Positions 45,642-53,831 of a stretch of DNA of 64,000 nt are shown one piece after another (the stretch's first letter is position 1; each line of letters begins with the position of its first letter). The stretch lies in NCBI RefSeq assembly GCF_900090105.1, contig NZ_FMDM01000001.1, forward strand, positions 600,913 through 664,912. The letters are read 5' to 3'. The notes below the pieces were generated by a model. That model saw only the letters and a program-made list of their open reading frames with translations. It searched no databases and had not been told where the DNA came from. This DNA comes from Micromonospora humi. Lineage in GTDB: Bacteria > Actinomycetota > Actinomycetes > Mycobacteriales > Micromonosporaceae. The translations under genes and the position numbers were made by a program.

Positions 45642-46738
45642 GCTCCCACCGGGAGGTCGGCGCGCACGCGGAAACCGCCGGCCGGCAGCGGGCCGGCGTC
45701 GAGCGTGCCGCCGAGCAGCCGGGCGCGCTCCCGCATGCCGACGATGCCGCGCCCGCCGCTCGTGCCGGGCCGGCGGGCCGCCGCCGAGCCGTCGTTCACC
45801 ACCTCCAACCGCAGCACCCCGTCGCCGTAGCGCACGTCGACATCGGCGCGCGTGGCGTGCCCGTGCCGCAGCGCGTTGGTCAGCGACTCCTGCACGATCC
45901 GGTACGCCGACAGCTGCACCCCGCCGGGCAGGGCCTCGCAGTCGCCCTCCCGGCGCAGCGTCACCGGCAACCCCACCGCCCGGACGGCGTCGGCCAGCGC
46001 GTCGAGCTGCGCCAGGCGCGGCTGCGGCCCGTCCGGGTCGGACCCGTCGTCGGCGGTCAGCGCGTGCAGCATGGCGCGCAGCTCGGTCAGCGCCGAGCGG
46101 GCCGCCGCGTTGATCGACCCGAGCGCGGCGCGCGCCTGTTCCGGGTGCTGGTCGAAGACGTCCTCGGCGGCGACGGCCTGCACCGCGATGACCGCCACGT
46201 GGTGGGCGACCACGTCGTGCAGCTCCCGGGAGATCCGCTCCCGTTCGGTCGCGCGCACCTGCCGTTCCCACTCGCAGCGCCGCTGCTCCCGGGCCCGCAT
46301 CACCTCACCGACGGACCAGCTGAAGCCGAGCGCGAACAGGGCGAGCAGCAGGTCGCGCCAGTTGCCGGTGGCCAGCTTCCAGGGCGTGGGCGCCACCAGC
46401 AGGCCGAGCGCGACGAGCGAGAACCGGGGCGGGCGCAACCGCGCCACGTAGGACAGCGGCGCGGCCACCAGGCCGAGCCAGCCGAGCGCCGGGCAGAGCG
46501 CCTCCAGGCCGACGCCGGCCAGCGCGGCCAGCGCGAGGGCGTACCCGGGTCGGTGCCGGATCCACAGCAGACAGCTGGCCTGCAGCGCGGCGAGGCCGAC
46601 CGCGACGGCGGTCCCGCCCGCCGTCGCCGGGCCGAGGTCGGAGGTCAGCAGCACGAGCAGCGACACGGCGAGGACGACGGCGGCGATGCCGCCGTCGATC
46701 GCCAGCAGCGCGGTCCGGGAGCGGGACGGGCACCTCAT
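45632..46738 (-). CDS. Sensor histidine kinase, HisKA_3 type
   Basis: A 368-residue membrane kinase with about five to six hydrophobic segments in residues 8-145, His174 (I-S-R-E-L-H-D-V-V-A-H-H) and a HATPase domain ending in G-R-G-I-V-G-M-R-E-R-A-R-L. TAGCAT lies 6 nt before the ATG, so it is likely leaderless. It diverges from the DUF6069-like gene. It pairs with the regulator 63 bp downstream. The signal is unknown. Confidence 0.93.
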   Translation of the reverse strand: MRCPSRSRTALLAIDGGIAAVVLAVSLLVLLTSDLGPATAGGTAVAVGLAALQASCLLWIRHRPGYALALAALAGVGLEALCPALGWLGLVAAPLSYVARLRPPRFSLVALGLLVAPTPWKLATGNWRDLLLALFALGFSWSVGEVMRAREQRRCEWERQVRATERERISRELHDVVAHHVAVIAVQAVAAEDVFDQHPEQARAALGSINAAARSALTELRAMLHALTADDGSDPDGPQPRLAQLDALADAVRAVGLPVTLRREGDCEALPGGVQLSAYRIVQESLTNALRHGHATRADVDVRYGDGVLRLEVVNDGSAAARRPGTSGGRGIVGMRERARLLGGTLDAGPLPAGGFRVRADLPVGAVR

Positions 46739-46744
46739 GTCCGG

Positions 46745-46750
46745 ATGCTA
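46745..46750 (-). promoter_or_regulatory. -10 box TAGCAT of a leaderless promoter (third kinase)
   Basis: TAGCAT on the minus strand, 6 nt before the ATG at 46738. Confidence 0.5.
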
Positions 46751-46867
46751 GGCCGCCGGTCCGCCCGTGTTCATCGGCCGCGAGACGGAGATCCGGCCGG
46801 GTCCTGGTCCCCGCGACGGAGCGGGGAACCGGTCCGTCGCGTGATCCGCGCGACGCCCGGCCGGCCC

Positions 46868-46873
46868 TAGCGT
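46868..46873 (+). promoter_or_regulatory. -10 box TAGCGT before the DUF6069-like gene
   Basis: TAGCGT lies 38 nt before the ATG at 46912; the leader contains the ribosome site GGAGG (46898-46902). Confidence 0.4.
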
Positions 46874-46911
46874 TGCGGCAGTCGATTCCGCCGCACCGGA
46901 GGTACGCACCG

Positions 46912-47328
46912 ATGGAGACCGCGATCCCGAGCAGCACCGCCCGTCCCGTCCGCCGCCGCGACCGGCTGCTCACGGTGCTCGCCGCCACCGTGGCCACACT
47001 GGTGGGCTGGGTCGTCGCGGTGCCGCTCGCCGGGGTGGAGCTGACCGCCCGCAGCGGCGGCGGCGAGCAGCGGGTCGGACCGGTGGCGGTGGCGGTGAGC
47101 ACGCTGCTCGCCGGGCTGGCCGGTTGGGCGCTGCTGGCCGTGCTGGAGCGGTTCACCGGGCGGGCCGGGACGGTCTGGACCGTGGTCGCGGTGCTGGTGC
47201 TCCTGCTGTCCCTGCTCGGGCCGGTCGGCGGGGGAGTGGGTCGGGCGGCCACGCTGACGCTCGTGGCGCTGCACCTGCTCGCCGGCGCCGTGCTGGTGCC
47301 CGGCCTGCGGCGAACCGCGGTCCGCTGA
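46912..47328 (+). CDS. DUF6069-like four-helix membrane protein
   Basis: A 138-residue membrane protein with four hydrophobic segments, a basic N-terminus (R-R-R-D-R) and polar loops. Size and pattern match the actinobacterial DUF6069-type proteins, whose role is unknown. ATG 46912 is chosen for its GGAGG site; an in-frame start at 46873 would add 13 residues. It is divergent from the third kinase and could be its target (inference). Confidence 0.7.
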   Translation: METAIPSSTARPVRRRDRLLTVLAATVATLVGWVVAVPLAGVELTARSGGGEQRVGPVAVAVSTLLAGLAGWALLAVLERFTGRAGTVWTVVAVLVLLLSLLGPVGGGVGRAATLTLVALHLLAGAVLVPGLRRTAVR

Positions 47329-47383
47329 CCGGGTGGTCGGGACCGCCGTCACGGGGGCGCACGGTCCCGGCCCCGGCCGCCGG

Positions 47384-48208
47384 TCAGCCCGCCGCGACCG
47401 GCTCCGGCAGCGGCTCGCCGGTCTCCAGCAGGCTCTTGAGGCTGGCCAGCAGCTCCGGCCAGCCGCCGCTGCCGTCGAGCTGGCCGCTGATCGCCCGGTG
47501 CATCTCGCTGTCCGGCGAGAAGTCGTCGTGGACCACGGTCAGCCGGACGGTCTCGCCCTGCGGAGCGAGGTCAAACGTGACCTTCGACCGGCGCTCGCCG
47601 AGCCGGGCGGCCAACTCCTCGGCGGACCATCCGAAGTGCGCCGCGTGCTCCGCCTGGAAGCCGTGCCAGGTGTACGCGAGCCGCCGGTACGGCTCGGCGA
47701 CGAGCACCCGCTGGCCGAGGTCCTTCGGCTCGCCGTCCGGCGTGTCCTGCCAGCGCACCGGTGAGCCGGGCCGCCAGTCGGAGACCAGCGTGACGCCGCC
47801 CCAGTAGCGGCGGGTGAACGCCGGTTCGGTCAGGGCCCGCCAGAGCCGCTCGGGTGTGGTCCGGACGTAGGTGGTGTAGACGAACGTGGGGCTCTCCATG
47901 GGCTCCCTCTCCAGTGCGGTCCGCAGGTCGGCGAGGGCGCGGGCGCGCTCCCGGTGGTAGCGGCCGATCCAGCGGTCGGCCACCGCGTTGATCGGAGCGG
48001 CGTCGAGGTGGTGCAGTTTCTCCCGCCCCCGCCGGGTGGTGGTCACCAGGCCGGCGGCCTCCAGCACGGCGAGGTGCTTGCTCACCGACTGCCGGGTCAT
48101 GTCCAGCCCGGCGCACAGCTCGCGCAGGCTCTGGCCGCTGCGGGCGTTCAGGCGGTCGAGCAGGCGCCGTCGGTTGGTGTCGGCCAGTGCCCGGAACACC
48201 TCGTCCAC
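47384..48208 (-). CDS. ArsR-type regulator fused to an AHSA1/SRPBCC domain
   Basis: A 274-residue fusion. Residues 1-90 form an ArsR-type winged helix (F-R-A-L-A-D-T-N-R-R-R-L-L-D-R-L-N, then D-M-T-R-Q-S-V-S-K-H-L-A-V-L-E). Residues about 100-265 form an AHSA1/SRPBCC fold (Y-V-R-T-T-P-E-R-L-W-R-A-L-T-E-P). The fused form allows ligand binding to control DNA binding without the usual metal cysteines, which I do not see. GTG 48208 has GAGGAG 11 nt upstream. A perfect operator-like inverted repeat starts 17 bp before it. Confidence 0.93.
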   Translation of the reverse strand: MDEVFRALADTNRRRLLDRLNARSGQSLRELCAGLDMTRQSVSKHLAVLEAAGLVTTTRRGREKLHHLDAAPINAVADRWIGRYHRERARALADLRTALEREPMESPTFVYTTYVRTTPERLWRALTEPAFTRRYWGGVTLVSDWRPGSPVRWQDTPDGEPKDLGQRVLVAEPYRRLAYTWHGFQAEHAAHFGWSAEELAARLGERRSKVTFDLAPQGETVRLTVVHDDFSPDSEMHRAISGQLDGSGGWPELLASLKSLLETGEPLPEPVAAG

Positions 48209-48224
48209 CCGTCACCCCGCTCCT

Positions 48225-48254
48225 CGAAAGGGCAACCATCAGGTTGCCCTTTCG
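48225..48254. promoter_or_regulatory. Inverted repeat, probable operator of the ArsR-AHSA1 gene
   Basis: Arms CGAAAGGGCAACC (48225-48237) and GGTTGCCCTTTCG (48242-48254) match perfectly over 13 bp with a 4-bp spacer. A further half-site GGTTGCCTGTCC lies at 48273-48284. Confidence 0.8.
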
Positions 48255-48428
48255 GAGAATAGGCACCCCCGAGGTTGCCTGTCCAGTCCGATGCTAGCCT
48301 CCTAGGACGCTCAAGGCGATGTGAGCCGGCGAAAATATCTCCGCCGCGATGTCGAGAACCGTGCGCCGGCTCCGTCCCCGGTTCGAACGCGGCCAGAATG
48401 GGTCGCACCCGCACCGAGGAGAAGCACC

Positions 48429-48839
48429 ATGGCGAAGTACCTGCTGCTGAAGCACTATCGCGGCGGCCCGGCCCCGGTCACCGACATGCCGCAGTTCGAC
48501 CGGTGGACGCCGGAGGAGTTCTCCGCACACGTGCGGTACATGAAGGACTTCGCCGCCCGGCTGGAGTCCTCCGGCGAGTTCGTCGACTCGCAGGCGCTCT
48601 CCCCGGAGGGCACGTTCGTCCGCTACGACGGCGAGGGGCGCCCGCCGGTCACCGACGGGCCGTTCGCCGAGACGAAGGACCTCATCGCCGGCTGGATGGT
48701 GATCGACGTGGACAGCCACGAGCGTGCCCTCGAACTGGCCGCCGAGTTGTCCGCCGCGCCGGGACAGGGCGGCGCGCCGATCCGGGAGTGGCTGGAGCTG
48801 CGCCCGTTCATGACCGACCCGCCCACCGTCACGGAGTGA
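48429..48839 (+). CDS. YCII-related (DGPF-domain) protein
   Basis: A 136-residue protein of the YCII family, with the diagnostic T-D-G-P-F-A-E-T-K-D block at residues 77-86 and G-W-x-V-I-D-V-D-S following. DGPF-domain proteins are the standard neighbours of ECF42 sigma factors, and the sigma gene begins 9 bp downstream. Its role may be enzymatic or as a signal adaptor. ATG 48429 has CGAGGAG upstream. Confidence 0.9.
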   Translation: MAKYLLLKHYRGGPAPVTDMPQFDRWTPEEFSAHVRYMKDFAARLESSGEFVDSQALSPEGTFVRYDGEGRPPVTDGPFAETKDLIAGWMVIDVDSHERALELAAELSAAPGQGGAPIREWLELRPFMTDPPTVTE

Positions 48840-48848
48840 CCTGACTCG

Positions 48849-49985
48849 ATGGACGAGGCGATGCTGCGCAGCCTCACGCCGGGCGTCCTCGGCGTCCTCG
48901 TCCGCCGCGGAGCCGACTTCGCGGCGGCCGAGGACGCCGTGCAGGACGCGCTGGTCGAGGCGCTGCGCGTCTGGCCGGACGACCCGCCGCGCGAACCGAG
49001 GGCGTGGCTGGTCACGGTGGCCTGGCGCCGGTTCCTCGACACGGCCCGCGCCGACGCCGCCCGCCGCCGACGCGAGGACCTCGTCGACGAGGAGCCGGCG
49101 CCCGGGCCGGTGCCCGAGGCCGACGACACACTCCGGCTCTACTTCCTCTGCGCCCACCCGTCGCTGACCCCGTCGTCCGCGGTCGCGCTCACCCTGCGCG
49201 CGGTGGGTGGGCTCACCACCCGCCAGATCGCCCGGGCGTACCTGGTGCCCGAGCCGACCATGGCGCAACGGATCAGCCGGGCCAAGCGCACCGTGACCGG
49301 CGTACGGTTCGACCGGCCGGGCGATGTCACGACCGTGCTGCGCGTGCTCTACCTGGTGTTCAACGAGGGCTACTCCGGCGACGTGGACCTCGCCGCCGAG
49401 GCGATCCGGCTCGCCCGGCAGCTCGCGACCGTCGTCGACCACCCCGAGGTGGCCGGGCTGCTCGCCCTCATGCTGCTGCACCACGCCCGCCGGGCCAGCC
49501 GCACCGGTCCGGACGGCGACCTGGTGCCGCTGGCCGACCAGGACCGCCGCCGGTGGGACACCGGCCTGATCGCCGAGGGGGTGGAGATCCTGCAGACGGC
49601 CCTGTCCCGGGACCGGCTGGGCGAGTTCCAGGCCCAGGCCGCCGTCGCGGCGCTGCACGCCGACGCGCCCACCGCCGCGGAGACCGACTGGGTGCAGATC
49701 GTCGAGTGGTACGACGAACTGGTCCGCCTCACCGACAGCCCGGTGGTGCGGCTCAACCGCGCGGTGGCGGTCGGCGAGGCGGACGGCCCCCGGGCCGGGC
49801 TGGCGGCGCTCGCGGCGCTGGACGACACCCTGCCCCGGCACACCGCCGCGGCGGCCTACCTGCACGAACGTGACGGCGACTGGTCGACGGCGGCCCGGCT
49901 CTACGCCGAGGCGGCCCGCCGGGCCACCAATCTGGCCGAACGCGACCACCTGACCCGCCAGGCCGCCCGCCTGAACACCCGGTGA
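48849..49985 (+). CDS. ECF42-type RNA polymerase sigma factor
   Basis: A 378-residue sigma factor: sigma2 region at about 1-80 (D-A-V-Q-D-A-L-V-E-A, W-L-V-T-V-A-W-R-R), sigma4 at about 100-160 (T-T-R-Q-I-A-R-A-Y-L-V-P-E-P-T-M-A-Q-R-I-S-R-A-K), then a long helical C-terminal extension (N-E-G-Y-S-G and several TPR-like helices) in place of an anti-sigma gene. This matches ECF42 proteins. Control through the extension or the neighbouring DGPF protein is established only as co-occurrence. ATG 48849. Confidence 0.93.
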   Translation: MDEAMLRSLTPGVLGVLVRRGADFAAAEDAVQDALVEALRVWPDDPPREPRAWLVTVAWRRFLDTARADAARRRREDLVDEEPAPGPVPEADDTLRLYFLCAHPSLTPSSAVALTLRAVGGLTTRQIARAYLVPEPTMAQRISRAKRTVTGVRFDRPGDVTTVLRVLYLVFNEGYSGDVDLAAEAIRLARQLATVVDHPEVAGLLALMLLHHARRASRTGPDGDLVPLADQDRRRWDTGLIAEGVEILQTALSRDRLGEFQAQAAVAALHADAPTAAETDWVQIVEWYDELVRLTDSPVVRLNRAVAVGEADGPRAGLAALAALDDTLPRHTAAAAYLHERDGDWSTAARLYAEAARRATNLAERDHLTRQAARLNTR

Positions 49986-50025
49986 CCCGGGCCGGTGGGC
50001 TCCGGTGGCGCGCCCGGCCGCACGC

Positions 50026-50031
50026 TAGCCT
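50026..50031 (+). promoter_or_regulatory. -10 box TAGCCT of a leaderless promoter (unknown gene at 50038)
   Basis: TAGCCT is followed by 6 nt and the ATG at 50038. Confidence 0.45.
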
Positions 50032-50037
50032 GCGGGC

Positions 50038-50583
50038 ATGGATCTGGGGCAGGACGGCGAGCGGGTGGCCGTCTCCCTCGCGCACCGACTCGACCGGCTG
50101 ACCTTCGAGGATCTCTCGACCGACCAGGTCACCACCCGGCTCGTCGACGCCGTGGTCGAGTGGGCGACCGGGGAGGGGTGGCGGGTCTACCGTCGGGCGG
50201 CGAGCGTGCTGCCGTTGCCGCCGCCGATGGAGGGGCGGCAGTCGGTGCTCGACGTCGCCTGCGCCCGGCCGGACCGTCCGCCGGTCGTCGTCGAGGTCGA
50301 CCACACCGATCGTCGACGGACCGTGGAGAAGCTGCTGGCCGAGGCCGAGGCCGGGCGGATCCCGATCTGGCTGCGCTGGGGCGTACCCGGGTTCGCCGCG
50401 CCGCCCGCGCCGATCCGGATGGTGACGGTCGAGGTGTCCCGCCGCAACGGTCCGGCCGGCCAGGGTCGGCGCTACTCGCGGCGTCCGGTGGCGGACCTGC
50501 CGGCACCCGCGCACTCGGTGACGGCGGTCGGCCCGACGGTTCCGTTCGCGTTGCCGATTCCCCTCCCCGGCGAGCCCGACTGA
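50038..50583 (+). CDS. Hypothetical protein, possible PD-(D/E)XK-like fold
   Basis: A 181-residue cytoplasmic protein I do not recognise. Residues 70-120 read S-V-L-D-V-A-C-A-R-P-D-(x5)-V-V-E-V-D-H-T-D, then a helix with E-K-L-L-A-E-A-E-A-G and a strand I-P-I-W-L-R-W-G. The order D - E-x-D - helix is compatible with a restriction-endonuclease-like core, but a lysine in the usual place is missing, so this is tentative. ATG 50038 lies 6 nt after TAGCCT. No partner gene suggests its role. Confidence 0.6.
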   Translation: MDLGQDGERVAVSLAHRLDRLTFEDLSTDQVTTRLVDAVVEWATGEGWRVYRRAASVLPLPPPMEGRQSVLDVACARPDRPPVVVEVDHTDRRRTVEKLLAEAEAGRIPIWLRWGVPGFAAPPAPIRMVTVEVSRRNGPAGQGRRYSRRPVADLPAPAHSVTAVGPTVPFALPIPLPGEPD

Positions 50584-50707
50584 GGGTCGAAGGACCGGCT
50601 GACCCCCGGCGGTGCCGGCCCGGAGCCGGTGCGCGGGGCCGCCGCCGACACCCGAGGCGTGGTGCGCCGCCCTCCGTAAACCGCTCGGCAGGCGGCGCGG
50701 TCGCTGG

Positions 50708-50713
50708 TAGCTT
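50708..50713 (+). promoter_or_regulatory. -10 box TAGCTT of a leaderless promoter (MFS gene)
   Basis: TAGCTT is followed by 8 nt and the GTG at 50722. The 138 bp after 50584 contain no other signal that I can identify. Confidence 0.4.
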
Positions 50714-50721
50714 GCCTCGTC

Positions 50722-51975
50722 GTGACGGGGGAACGGCTCGGCGGGCGCTTCGCCCGCCTGTGGACCGCGAGCACGCTGTCCGCGCTCGGCAGCGGCACGG
50801 CCACGGTGGCCGCCCCGCTGTACGTGGCGTCGCGCACCGACGACCCGCTGGTGGTCTCCGCCGGGGCGGCGGTGTCCTGGCTGCCGTGGCTGCTGTTCGC
50901 GCTGCCCGGCGGCGTGCTGGCCGACCGGGTGGACAGGCGTCGGCTGATGGTGCTCATCGACTGGGTGCGGGTCGTCGCGTTGGTCGTGCTGGCCGCGGCG
51001 ATGCTCACCGACCGGGCCGGGGTGGCGCTGCTCTACGTGGTGCTGTTCGTGGTCAACACCGGCGAGGTGGTGTTCCGCACCGCCGCCCAGGCGGTCCTGC
51101 CGGCGGTGGTGCCCCGGTCCCGGCTGGAACGGGCCAACGGCTGGCTCAACGGCGGCACCCAGGTCACGCAGAACATGGTCGCCGGCCCGCTCGGCGGGTT
51201 CCTGTTCGTGCTCGCGGCGGCGGCGCCGTTCGCGCTCAACGCCGGCACGTACGCGCTCAGCGCCGTGCTCGTCGGCCTGCTCGCCGGCACGTACCGGGCG
51301 GCGGGGCCGAGGACCGGGCCGCGCTCGGCGCGGGCGGAGATCGCCGAGGGGTTCCGGTGGCTGCTGTCGCAGCGGCTGCTGCGCACCATGGCGGCGCTGA
51401 TCGGGCTGCTCAACGTCACGCTGACCGCGGCGATCGCGGTGCTGGTGCTGCTCGCGACCGAGCGCCTGGGCCTCGGCTCGGTCGGCTACGGCGCGTTGTT
51501 CACCTGCATGGCGGTGGGCGGGCTGCTCGGGTCGGTGGTCGGGGACCGGCTGATCGCCGCCCTCACCGCCACCTGGACGGTCCGGGTGGGTCTGCTGGTC
51601 GAGGCCGGCCTGCACCTGGCGCTGGCCGCGTCGCGCAGCGCGGTGGTGGTCGGCGTCGCGTTGTTCGCGTTCGGGGTGCACAGCGCGCTGTGGAACATCG
51701 TGGCGAACTCGCTGCGGCAGCGACTCACCCCGCCGGCGATGATGGGCCGGGTGGGGAGCACCACGTTGTTCGTCGCGGCCGGTGGCAACTGCGTGGGTGC
51801 GCTGCTCGGCGGGGTGGTCGCGGCCCGGTACGGCATCACCGCCCCGTACTGGGTGGGATTCGCCGTGGCGGTCGGGGTGATCGCGGCGACCTGGCGGGTC
51901 TTCGACCGGGCCACGGTGGCCGCCGCGTACGCCGAACCGGCCGCCGTGGACACCCGCGAGCCGGTCACCGGATAG
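50722..51975 (+). CDS. Major facilitator superfamily transporter (MFS_3 / enterobactin-exporter-like)
   Basis: A 417-residue transporter with 12 hydrophobic segments and the typical actinobacterial order L-W-T-A-S-T-L-S-A-L-G-S-G at the start, L-P-G-G-V-L-A-D-R-V-D-R-R in the helix 2-3 loop, and G-W-L-N-G-G-T-Q in the fifth helix. These proteins generally export drugs or siderophores. It ends 3 bp before the uridine-kinase-like gene, so both may be co-transcribed. Its substrate is unknown. Confidence 0.9.
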   Translation: MTGERLGGRFARLWTASTLSALGSGTATVAAPLYVASRTDDPLVVSAGAAVSWLPWLLFALPGGVLADRVDRRRLMVLIDWVRVVALVVLAAAMLTDRAGVALLYVVLFVVNTGEVVFRTAAQAVLPAVVPRSRLERANGWLNGGTQVTQNMVAGPLGGFLFVLAAAAPFALNAGTYALSAVLVGLLAGTYRAAGPRTGPRSARAEIAEGFRWLLSQRLLRTMAALIGLLNVTLTAAIAVLVLLATERLGLGSVGYGALFTCMAVGGLLGSVVGDRLIAALTATWTVRVGLLVEAGLHLALAASRSAVVVGVALFAFGVHSALWNIVANSLRQRLTPPAMMGRVGSTTLFVAAGGNCVGALLGGVVAARYGITAPYWVGFAVAVGVIAATWRVFDRATVAAAYAEPAAVDTREPVTG

Positions 51976-51978
51976 CCC

Positions 51979-52641
51979 GTGCGTGCCGAACTGCTGGACC
52001 GCCTCGCCGCCGACCTCGCCGGGCGTCGGCCGCCGCACCCGCTGCGGGTGGCGATCGACGGTCCCGACGCCGCCGGCAAGACCCGGCTCGCCGACGACCT
52101 GGCCCGGGTGCTGGCCCGGCGGCGGCCCGTGTGCCGGGTGAGCGGGGACGGGTTCCACCGGCCCGCCGCGGTCCGGTCGGCGCGGGGCCGGCTCTCGCCG
52201 GAGGGCTACTACCTCGACTCGTTCGACCACGAGACGATCGTGGCGCGGGTGCTGCGCCCGCTGGGCCCCGGCGGCGACCGGCGCTACCTGCCGGCCGCGT
52301 ACGACGTGCGCGCCGACGCGCCGGTGACCGCCGAGCCGGTGACCGCGCCGGCGGATGCGGTGCTCCTGGTCGACGGGGTGTTCCTGCTCCGCCCGGAGTT
52401 GCGTGAGCACTGGGACGTGACGGTTTACCTGCACGTCGCTCCGGAGGAGACGGTGCGCCGGGCGCTGGTCCGGGACCTCGAGGTGTTCGGCTCGGCCGAC
52501 GAGGTGCGCCGCCGCTACCGGGCGCGCTACCTGCCGGGGCAGGAGCTGTACCGGGCGCGGGCCCGCCCGGCGGAGCGGGCCGACGTGCTGCTCGACCTGA
52601 CCGACCCGCTCGCCCCGGCCGTGCTCGCCTGGCGGGTGTGA
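51979..52641 (+). CDS. Uridine-kinase-like P-loop phosphotransferase
   Basis: A 220-residue P-loop kinase. Walker A G-P-D-A-A-G-K-T lies at residues 28-35, followed by S-G-D-G-F-H-R-P as the acceptor-binding loop and Y-Y-L-D-S-F-D-H-E. L-L-V-D-G-V-F-L is the Walker-B-like strand. It resembles uridine kinase, but the true nucleoside or pantothenate specificity cannot be read. GTG 51979 lies 3 nt after the MFS stop. The gene is followed by repeat family 1, copy C. Confidence 0.85.
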   Translation: MRAELLDRLAADLAGRRPPHPLRVAIDGPDAAGKTRLADDLARVLARRRPVCRVSGDGFHRPAAVRSARGRLSPEGYYLDSFDHETIVARVLRPLGPGGDRRYLPAAYDVRADAPVTAEPVTAPADAVLLVDGVFLLRPELREHWDVTVYLHVAPEETVRRALVRDLEVFGSADEVRRRYRARYLPGQELYRARARPAERADVLLDLTDPLAPAVLAWRV

Positions 52642-52693
52642 GAGGGTGCCCCTTCTCTACCGCAGGCGTTAACAGGGGCCCCCTCCTTACACC
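52642..52693. repeat. GGGGCCCC / TTAAC intergenic repeat (family 1, copy C)
   Basis: TGCCCCTTCTCTACCGCAGG, then GTTAACAGGGGCCCCC and CCTTACACC. It fills the space between convergent genes and supplies the TAA stop codon (52687-52689) of the oxidoreductase gene. Confidence 0.75.
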
Positions 52694-53751
52694 GGGGGCA
52701 CGGGGAGGGTGACGCCCTGCGCGGCCGATGAGTGGGCCAGTTCGATCAGCTCGACCACGGCGACCGCCTCGGCCGGGTCGACCGGCATCGGCGTGCCGTC
52801 ACGCAGCGCCGCCGCCACCCGCGCGTAGAAGTCCGGGTAGCAGCCCGCCTCCGTGGGCACGGCCCGCAGGTCGTCGTCGGCGCCGAGGCGCCCGTACCGC
52901 TCCGGGGCGACCTCGCCCCAGCCGGGCCCGCCGGGGCGCCGGCCGTCGCGCAGCGCCGCCTCCTGCGGGTCGAGGCCCCAACTGGTGTACCCGGCCCGGT
53001 CGCCGAGCACCCGGAAGCGGGGGCCGAGTTGCGCGGTGACCGCCCCCATCCACAGGTGCGAGCGCACGCCGCCGGTGTGGGTGAGCGCGACGAACGCGTC
53101 GTCGTCCACCTCGACGCCGGGGCGCCGCAGGTCCACCTCGGCGTAGACGTGCTCCACCGGCCCGAACAGCCGCACCGCCTGGTCGATCAGGTGGGCGCCG
53201 AGGTCGAACAGCGCGCCGCCGGCCTCGCCCGGGGCAGCGCTCTCCCGCCAGCCCGGCTTGATCGCCGGCCGCCACCGTTCGAACCGGGACTCGAACCGGG
53301 TCACCCGGCCCAGCTCGCCGGCCTCGACGAGCCGGCGCACCGTGCGGTAGTCGCCGTCCCAGCGCCGGTTCTGGAACACCGTCAGCGGCACCCCGGCGGC
53401 GGTGGCCTCGGCCACCAGCGCCCGGCCCTGCCCGGCGTCCGGCGCGACCGGCTTGTCCACCACCACCGGCAGCCCGGCGGCGACCGCGGCCCGGGCCAGC
53501 GGCACGTGCTGGCGGTTGGGCGCGGCCACCACCACCAGGTCGAGCGCGTCGGCGGCGGCCCACAGCTGCGCGGCGTCGTCGACCACGCGGGCGTCGGGGT
53601 GCTCGGCCTCGACCTGCGCGCGGCGCTCGGCGTCCCGGGTCACCACGGCGTCCAGCCGCAGCCCGGGCGTGGCGGCGATCAGCGGGGCGTGGAACACCCG
53701 CCCGGCCGTCCCGTACCCCAGCAACCCCACCCGCAGCGGCGCGCCCGTCAT
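52687..53751 (-). CDS. Gfo/Idh/MocA-family oxidoreductase
   Basis: A 354-residue NAD(P)-dependent oxidoreductase. Residues 1-125 form the Rossmann domain (G-L-L-G-Y-G-T-A-G-R-V-F-H-A-P-L, then A-A-P-N and the conserved V-D-K-P motif) and 130-350 the substrate-binding beta-sheet domain (G-G-A-L-F-D-L-G-A-H-L-I-D-Q motif, which places the catalytic His). It acts on sugars, inositols or amino sugars. The ATG at 53751 is 7 nt after TAGATT. It is divergent from the lycopene cyclase gene. Confidence 0.92.
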   Translation of the reverse strand: MTGAPLRVGLLGYGTAGRVFHAPLIAATPGLRLDAVVTRDAERRAQVEAEHPDARVVDDAAQLWAAADALDLVVVAAPNRQHVPLARAAVAAGLPVVVDKPVAPDAGQGRALVAEATAAGVPLTVFQNRRWDGDYRTVRRLVEAGELGRVTRFESRFERWRPAIKPGWRESAAPGEAGGALFDLGAHLIDQAVRLFGPVEHVYAEVDLRRPGVEVDDDAFVALTHTGGVRSHLWMGAVTAQLGPRFRVLGDRAGYTSWGLDPQEAALRDGRRPGGPGWGEVAPERYGRLGADDDLRAVPTEAGCYPDFYARVAAALRDGTPMPVDPAEAVAVVELIELAHSSAAQGVTLPVPPV

Positions 53752-53758
53752 GCCGCCG

Positions 53759-53764
53759 AATCTA
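53759..53764 (-). promoter_or_regulatory. -10 box TAGATT of a leaderless promoter (oxidoreductase)
   Basis: TAGATT on the minus strand, 7 nt before the ATG at 53751. Confidence 0.45.
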
Positions 53765-53831
53765 CGCGGCGTGCCGGCGCGGACGGCGGGGTCCCCGGCG
53801 GCGCTCCCCGCGGGTGTGACAGCGTGGGCGG

